A DNA stretch of 64,000 nucleotides from Humulus lupulus (Eukaryota; Streptophyta; Magnoliopsida; Rosales; Cannabaceae), in contig NC_084795.1 in assembly GCF_963169125.1 (NCBI RefSeq), forward strand, positions 188,144,214 through 188,208,213, read 5' to 3'. Numbering within the stretch: position 1 is the stretch's first letter; every line of letters begins with the position of its first letter. The notes beneath the pieces are model-generated. The model ran no database searches. It was not told the origin of the DNA and saw only the letters and a list, made by a program, of their open reading frames with translations. Of the stretch, positions 57,241 through 64,000 are shown in pieces. Both the position numbers and the translations under genes were made by a program.

Positions 57241-58438
57241 ATATCACTCAGAAGGTCCGCTCGTACCAATGCTAACGCCTCCAACGCTGCTCCTGAGAGC
57301 AATGAAGCCCCTCCGGTTCGTAGAAGGGGAGTGCGTGCTACTGCCAACCGAAGTGCGCCGCCGCCGCCAGTTGACAACACTGCGGAAATTGTCAGACTAC
57401 GATAGCAAGTTGAGGAATTACTACAGCAACAACGACAATAGGCTCTGCCTCAGACTCAGCCTCCGCCACAGCCACAGCCTCAGTAAATGGCTCCTGCACC
57501 CCAACAAGTGTGTCCATATGGGGGATGGCCAATGGGGAACTATGGGCCATACCCAGCTCAGCACATGGAGCCAGTTTATGAGCGGTTTCCTAAGCAACAT
57601 GCTTCGAACTTTGAAGGGACAACAGACCCCTTCGAGGTGGAAGAATGGCTCAGAAATGTGGAGCCAATCCTGACGCACATGAATCTCGGCAACGCGAACT
57701 GCATATCCTGCATTTCATCTTTGGTCAAGAAAGATGCTAGAATATGGTGGGACTTAGTTCAGCAGACTCACGATGTCGCAACCATGACTTGGACCAGATT
57801 TGTGGAGTTGTTCCATAAAAAGTACTACAATTCGGCAGTCATCGCTTCACGAGTCAAGGAGTACGCTGGTCTGAAGCAAGGGAGTTTAGTCAAGTTTGCA
57901 CTGGAAATGGTTCCAACTTACTTTCTGAGGGTGACCAAGTTCGTTAGAGGACTTCGACTGAAGATTTAACTAGGGGTTAAACTAGCCAACCCAAGAAATA
58001 CTACCTATGTCGATGTTATAGAAACGGCAATAGAAGTAGAAAGGCTATAGGCGAATGTTAGTAAAGAGGAGGCCAATAAGCCTGAGCCTAAGTAGCCAAG
58101 TCAACCTCAGAATGGTCTAAACAACCACAACAACAACAACAATCGGTCCAACAACAATAACGGTCAGAAAAGAAGGCATCTTGACAGTAAGCAGTCCGAT
58201 AGCGATAAAAGGGACGGACGAAAAATGGAAGTAATAGGCCGGGGTATGTAGAATACCCGCAATGTGCTAAATGCCAGAAGAAACATACTGGTGAATGCCG
58301 GGAAAACACCAAGGGATGCTACAACTGTGGTCAGGAAAGACACCAGAAGAGAGACTGTCCCCAGCTCAAGCCAGAGGGGAAAAAGGAAGACAAGATGGTT
58401 CCTGCCAGGGTATTTGCCTTAACCCAAGGAGAAGGTGA
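57241..58438 (+). pseudogene. gag: Chromovirus-like gag, decayed and truncated
   Basis: The frame begins at 57241 with ATA where a start is expected (following residues SLRRSARTNANASN look like a gag N terminus). Stops at 57403, 57439 and 57484 fall in a Gln-rich stretch. The capsid part is readable from 57487 (VYERFPKQHASNFEG, DARIWWDLV, WTRFVELFHKKYYN). A short in-frame deletion follows QGSL. More stops come after 57967. In another phase, 58248-58370 encodes two Cys-rich motifs, the second a clear knuckle, CYNCGQERHQKRDC. Copia-4 cuts the gene at 58438, before the protease. Confidence 0.85.
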
Positions 58439-60297
58439 TGTAGGATAAAGCTTATACATGATCTTTATTTATTTTCAAGTATATCTAATATTAAAAAAAT
58501 TAATACGAGATTGCCTAAAACATGTTTCTAAAATTGAATTCAAAGAGAAACAAAGAATAGAATACTTACAGTATACGCAGCGGAGTTAAAGAGTCATTCC
58601 TCCAGTTTCTCTAACTCTTGTATCCTCTCTGTCGCTGAGTATTATCAAAAAACTGAACTGATCTTCTATTTTCTTCACAATCTTCCAATGTATCCTTAGA
58701 ACCACCTAGACTAGTGTGGGCAATTCTCAACACATGAGATAGATATAGAGAGAAGAAGAGAAAATAACAAAGTGGCTTAGAAAAAGACTTGTGTTTAGAG
58801 AGAATCTAAAACTATCAGAAAATCTGACTTGTGACTTATCAAAATTATATTTTGACTTCTCTCTAAGCACTCCTTTTATAGACTCAATTAGGCCATTTAA
58901 TTCAATTAAAAAATCAATAAAATAATAGCCATTTTGAAGCCCTAGGTCGAAATTATCATGGGCTATAGGCCCGTGAAATTTCCCATTTGATTATAAGCCC
59001 GTTGGACTTAAAATCAAGGCATGTATTATTTTCTATTGATTTAATTAATTAAATAATTATTTAAATCCTTTATCAAATTAATTATTTATAATTTGAACCT
59101 TGATTTAAATTTATTTATTAATTTAGATACTAATTTATCTTAATTAATAAATCTGCCATAATTTCTCTTTTCTTCTCAAAATTACACAACTCTGTGAAAC
59201 TATCCAAAATTGACCTGGTCAAGTTTGATAATTCTAATTGATGATTAAATCAATTAGTTGAGACTATGTAGATGATTTTATCCAAGGTACAATGGGGACC
59301 ATGGGCCTCTGAAATCAAGCTCCAATAAGTTATCATAAATCAAACAAATAAATTTACTAACTTATTAATTCCTCGTGACTCCACTATAGACTTGGAATTG
59401 CACTCTTGAATTCATAGAACACTCTATAACAAATATAGATATGCTATTAATTATCCATTGTTACAACCATAATTGTCACTCAATCCACTATAGACGGTCT
59501 ACAATGAGATAGGACTAAAATACCGTCTTACCCCTCATTGTATTTTATCCTTAAAACACTTAGTTCCTTGTAAATGATATTTCAGAAAACTAATTTAATT
59601 ACTGAAATGAGATCTCTATCATTTAACACCTTGAACCAAACTAAAAGGAAACCATCGTTTCACTTCTTCATCAGAAGCTATAGAAGTTCATATCTATGAT
59701 TAACACTCCCACTCAATTATACTACCGAGTTCCCATGATGTAAGTATGGGCTAGTCTGTAGGGTAAGCTGGTAACGAACAAGTCAAAGAACTCAAATAAT
59801 ACAATTAGTTAGAATACTAACCACTCAGAATTGAGATTGAATTGACCTATGGTCAACTATATGATATGACTAGAATAGATAATAACAGTATGTTTACTTA
59901 TCTTATCAACTGTCAATATCGGTTCTGTCCGATGTAACAAATACATCCGATCTTATCTACTCTGCTAATGTTCTGGAAAGAACATAACACTATAATGTGT
60001 AAGTAGATCATATCGTAGTTAGGCAAGTCAGTGTAAATCCTGGGTACTGACTAATCTTAGGACTAACTTATTTTGAACATATAATCATATTTATATTCCA
60101 CTGTGATTACGTCACTATAAATAAGATTAGCTATATGCTTGGGATTTAATAGAAGTTTATATTAAACAAATAATCATGAAAATAAAACATGTGAGCAAAG
60201 TGATTGACCAAGTCAAAAAATAATTTCTATTCTTTTATTGATAATAAAATGAGATTACAAAGAATTTGGGTTTTAATTAGGGCATAAAACCCCAACA
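58439..60297 (-). repeat. Copia-4 3' LTR (1859 bp)
   Basis: It opens TGTAGGATAAAG and closes CCCCAACA on the plus strand. TATA box (minus strand) at 58874-58880. It is the only uninterrupted copy of this LTR family here and serves as the empty-site reference for the insertions in Copia-1 and Copia-3. Confidence 0.93.
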
Positions 60298-60310
60298 AAC
60301 TCCCACTTGC
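60298..60310 (-). other. Copia-4 polypurine tract
   Basis: The minus strand reads GCAAGTGGGAGTT directly before TGTTGGGG of the 3' LTR. Confidence 0.75.
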
Positions 60311-60330
60311 ACTAATTGAAACTAATTCCT

Positions 60331-61682
60331 TTATTCTACTAATCCCATCTCCTTGATATGCTTATCAAATGTAGCCTCTGGTAGTGTCTTTGTAAACGGA
60401 TCCGCAAGATTGTCTTCAGTTGCAATCTTCATAACCTTCACATCTCCCCTGGCCACATATTCTCGAATAATGTGATACTTCCTTTCTATATTCTTACTCC
60501 TCTTGTGACTTCGAAGTTCTTTCGAGTTGTCTATCGCTCCTGTATTGTCACAAAACAACACAAGCGGTTTATCCATTTCTGGAATAACACCAAGATCCGA
60601 ATAGAACTTCTTTAGCCAGACTATTTCCTTAGCTGCTTCTGATGCAGCTATGTACTAAGCCTCCATGGTGGAATCTGAGATTGCAGACTACTTTACGCTT
60701 CTCCAAATCACAGCTCCACCCCCAAGAGTAAACACTATTCCAGAAGTAGACATTCTGTCATCGACATCAGTCTGAAAATCTGAATCGGTGTAGCCTACAG
60801 GGTTCAGAACACCACCCTCGTAGACTAACATATAATCCCTAGTCTGTCTCAAATACTTCAAGATATGCTTAACTGCTATCCAATGTTCCGGTTCTGGGTT
60901 TGACTGATACCTGCTCACTACTCCCACTGCATAGCAGATATCTGGTCTAGTACACAACATGGCATACATCAGACTTCCAACTGCTGATGCGTAAGGAACT
61001 TTTCTCATTGCATCTTCCTCTTCAGGAGTCTGGGGAGACTGCTCCTTTGAAAGATGAATTCCATGGCGGGACGGTACACGCCATTTCTTGGAATTTGTCA
61101 TTGAGAAACGTTCAAGCACTTTATCAATGTAAGCTGCTTGAGATAGAGCTAAAATTTTATTCTTTCTATCCCTGATGATCTGGATACCTAGAACATAACT
61201 TGCTTCACCCAAATCCTTCATCTGGAATTGAGTGCTCAACCAATTCTTCACATCTGATAATTTCTTAACATTGTTCCCAAGATATTATCTACATAAAGAA
61301 CCAGGAATACCACTATTTGATTTGCCTTCAGTTTGTAAACACAGGGCTCATCAATATTTTGTTCAAAGCCATATGTTTTGATTATTTCATCAAACCTAAG
61401 ATTCCAGGAACGAGAAGCTTGCTTAAGTCCATAGATGGACCTATTCAACTTGCAAACTTTTCCTTCTTCTCCAAATACTCTAAATCCTTCTAGTTGATCC
61501 ATTTAAATGACTTCGTCAAGCTTTCCATTAAGAAAAGTTGTCTTGACGTCCATTTGCCAGATCTCATAGTCGAGAGCGGCTGCTATGGATAGGAGGATGC
61601 GAATGGATTTGAGCATGGCTACCGGACTAAAAGTTTCCTCATAGTCCACGCCTTCTCTTTGGGTATAACCCTTTGCCACTAA
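60331..61682 (-). pseudogene. pol: Copia-4 RT and RNase H, disrupted
   Basis: After the stop at 61683 the frame continues, with another stop at 61503. RT motifs include KLNRSIYGLKQASR, but the catalytic YVDD reads YVDN and the frame is lost immediately after, near 61250-61275. It resumes in another phase (WLSTQFQMKDLGEASYVLG). RNase H has GYTDSD and FCDNTGA, but stops fall at the junction near 60688 and where the catalytic Glu of the TMEAEY motif is expected (about 60655). The gene ends TAG at 60331 (HIKEMGLVE). Confidence 0.92.
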
Positions 61683-64000
61683 TCAAGCTTTATAAGTCTC
61701 GATATTTCCATCAACACCTCGTTTCTTCTTGTAGATCCACTTGCACCCAATGGCCCTAAAGTCACTAGGTGCTTCCACAAGATCCCAGACGGAATTTGAG
61801 TACATAGACTCCATTTCCTGTTTCATGGCTTCGAGCCATAGTTCCTTTTCAGGGCTAGCCATTGCCTGTTTGAAAGACAATGGATCATCATCACTAGTGT
61901 CACCAACAACCATATTGGTTTCACCATCCAAACAATAGCGAACTGGGTTTCTAGAAACCCTCCCACTACGACGAGGCTTCGTGACTGTTTGCTCAGGAAC
62001 AGTGGTACTTTCTTCATTTAAATCGACTTGCGTCGGTTGTACATGAAGAGTGAGAATTTCATCATCAACTTGCGTTGATGAAAATGGAACATTGGTTGGA
62101 GTCAATTCTTTAACCATCTCCTCTAAAACTACTTTGTTGCGAGGTTTAAAGTTTTGGACATAGTCATTTTCCAGAAAAGTAGCATTTGTTGAAGTAAACA
62201 TTTTCTTTTCTGAATGACTATAGAAAAGTCCACCCCGAGTACCTTTAGGATAGCCAACAAACATGCAAACTTCAGTTCGCGGTTCTAGTTTTCCCTCCTT
62301 TTTCCTTAGGACGTGAGCGGGACACCCCCAGATTCTATAATGGCGTAAACTAGGTTCACGACCATTCCAGCGTTCTAAAGGTGTTTTGGGGATTGATTTT
62401 GACGGCACAACATTGAGAATGTCATTCGCGGTTTCAATTGCATGTCCCCAGAACGAAGTTGGTAGAGTTGAGTAACTAAGCATGCATCTAACCATTTCCA
62501 ATAAGGTTTTGTTTCGGCGTTCCGCTACACCATTTTGTTGCGGAATACCTGGGGCAGTAAGTTGTGATAAAATCCCAAGTTCAGTTAAATGATCTTGGAA
62601 CTGCATATCCAAATATTCTCCACCCCTATCAGATCGCAAGATCTTTAACGTTTTACCTAATTGGTTCTGAGCCATTGCTAGGAATTCCTTAAACTTTGAA
62701 AATGTTTCTGATTTCCTATGCATTAGGTAAAGACATGAGTATCTAGAGTAATCGTCAATGAAAGTGACAAAATACTCAAAACCACCCCTGGCTTGTACAT
62801 TCAAAGGTCCACAAACATCTGAATGCACAAGACCAAGTGGTTCTTTGGCCCTGTCACCCTTTGCAGAGAATGGACGCTTGGTCAGTTTTCCTTCTAGACA
62901 AGATTCACAGACAGGTAATTCACCTAAGGTGAGTTCCCTCAAAGGTCCGTCCTTTGTAAGTCTTTGAATCCTATCATAGCCAATGTGACCTAGTCTCAAG
63001 TGCCATAAATACGTCATATTTTTGTTATCGGTCTTTTGACGCTTATTGGTCCTAGGTTTAGCTACTTTGAATAAATCATTGTTAAGAGCGAGGGGTTCAT
63101 TAGGTCGCAGAATATAAAGCCCGTTTTCCAAACATGCAATACACAATTGTGATCCATTGAAAGAAATAGATATATTAAAACTTGTGAAAGTCATAACAAA
63201 TCGTTCTAATTGCAACATGGAAACTGAAATTAAATTTCTACTAAAATCCAGAATAAAAAATACATCTTTTAAAATTAAAAATTTATTTCCGAACTTTAGA
63301 CAAGCTCTTCCTCTAGCTTGGACCGCAACGAACGCTCCGTTCCCAACTCGAAGCTTTAAGCCGTCTTCATTCACTTCCTCCCATGATTCAATAAGTTGTA
63401 AAGAGTTACAAACATGGTTAGTAGATCCAGAATCAATAATCCAAACAGAGTTATCATTCTCTAAAACACATGTTTCTAAGATAAATGAACTATAATCATT
63501 ACCTTTGTTTTTATCTGCTAGAAACTTGGGGCAATCTTGTTTCCAATGCCCCTTTTCTTTGCAGTGAAAACATTTACCTTTACCTTTCTTGTTTTTCCCC
63601 TTAGGCGTCTGTGCACTTGGTTGTGCACTCGCCTTTGTAGCCTTTGCAGGCATGGGGTTGTTGTTTTACCTACATTTCCTCTTGTTTCCAGCTTTTGAAG
63701 ACGAAGCTTGGTTAGCTTCAGCCTTAGCTGGATCAGCAGCAGTAGTAGTATTTGTCTTCTTTTCTCCTCCCTTACTAGGTCCACCCATGATAGACTCAAA
63801 AGTCTGAAGCTCATTCATGAGCTGCGTCAGACCATAGTTGAGTTGAGCACGAACGTGCAGACACGGTGCCATCCGAGAATTTACGATGCCATCACGAACG
63901 TGCAGAGACGGTGCTCCTTCTGGGGATTCCTCAATCATGACGAATTCAGAGTTGTCACCATTTAACTCTATGTTGATATTCTGCTTCCAATTAAGGTAGT
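61683..64000 (-). pseudogene. pol: Copia-4 gag C-terminal part, protease and integrase
   Basis: One frame enters from the right edge, has one stop near 63669, then runs open from the Met at 63653 for 656 codons. In that part: zinc knuckle C28-C31-H36-C41 (CFHCKEKGHWKQDC), protease IIDSGST at 72-78, integrase zinc residues H218, H223, C249 and C252, and catalytic D279, D342 and E378 (QNGVAER). RT starts near its end (VWDLVEAPSD, GCKWIYKKK) and is stopped at 61683. This is the longest intact block of the element. A short duplicated segment (ACGAACGTGCAGA-like) occurs twice in the gag part, at about 63848 and 63894. Confidence 0.93.

Larger units (their letters stand above)
58439..64000 (-). mobile_element. 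Copia-4: Copia element, 5' part beyond the window
   Basis: On the minus strand, Copia gene order (gag, protease, integrase, RT, RNase H) reads from the right edge to a 3' LTR at 58439-60297. The RT/RNase H sequence and ~1.86-kb LTRs suggest the Tork/Angela group; this is recognition by eye. The left target copy would be GGTGA (58434-58438); the right one is outside the window. It inserted into the gag of the chromovirus-like element. Confidence 0.92.

Overview
The window is plant nuclear DNA, most likely from a eudicot whose species I cannot name, and it consists almost entirely of nested LTR retrotransposons. I found no host protein gene, tRNA gene or intact rRNA gene. Evidence for a plant: Ty3/gypsy elements of the Tat lineage (second, archaeal-type RNase H after the first), chromodomain elements of the Tekay type with LTRs over 2 kb, Copia elements with ~1.86-kb LTRs, a Cassandra-type LTR carrying 5S rRNA-like sequence, and initiator-Met primer binding sites.

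Layout. 1-10347: right part of a Tat element (Tat-1, + strand): pol, a repeat-rich 3' region, a multi-exon antisense gene, and the 3' LTR. 10348-22861: leader and 5' LTR of a Copia element on the minus strand (Copia-1); its LTR is split by a complete 9.6-kb Tekay element (Tekay-1, minus, 12317-21887, TSD AATAA). 22862-26166: gag, leader and 5' LTR of an older Tekay-like element (Tekay-2, minus). 26167-~54201: a decayed Tat element (Tat-3, minus) hosting a Tekay-like solo LTR (26962-29471), a Copia solo LTR (31656-33517, TSD CTTCC) and a Tekay-2-family LTR (33785-51368). That last LTR contains a truncated Copia LTR, which contains another Tekay solo LTR (35273-37528, TSD CATGA) and a complete 12-kb Tat element (Tat-2, minus, 38862-50842, TSD TAATC). 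Tat-2 carries a Cassandra LTR (41378-41701). ~54202-58438: a chromovirus-like element (+) with a leader ORF and a decayed gag. 58439-64000: 3' part of a Copia element (Copia-4, minus) running off the right edge.

How the parts relate. Each element should carry gag, protease, reverse transcriptase, RNase H and integrase, but every coding region here has stops, frameshifts or lost active-site residues, so none looks autonomous. The most interesting shared structure is in the Tat elements. Between pol and the 3' LTR, on the opposite strand, Tat-1 and Tat-2 carry a gene with a TATA box, an apparently noncoding first exon, several small introns, a domain resembling the 'putative gypsy-type transposon' family, a low-complexity linker and a coiled-coil C terminus; Tat-3 keeps the later exons. 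The intron before the coiled-coil exon is present in all three (79, 79 and 74 bp). A second recurring structure is a cluster of short palindromes or CG-rich inverted repeats inside several LTRs, with different sequence in each family.
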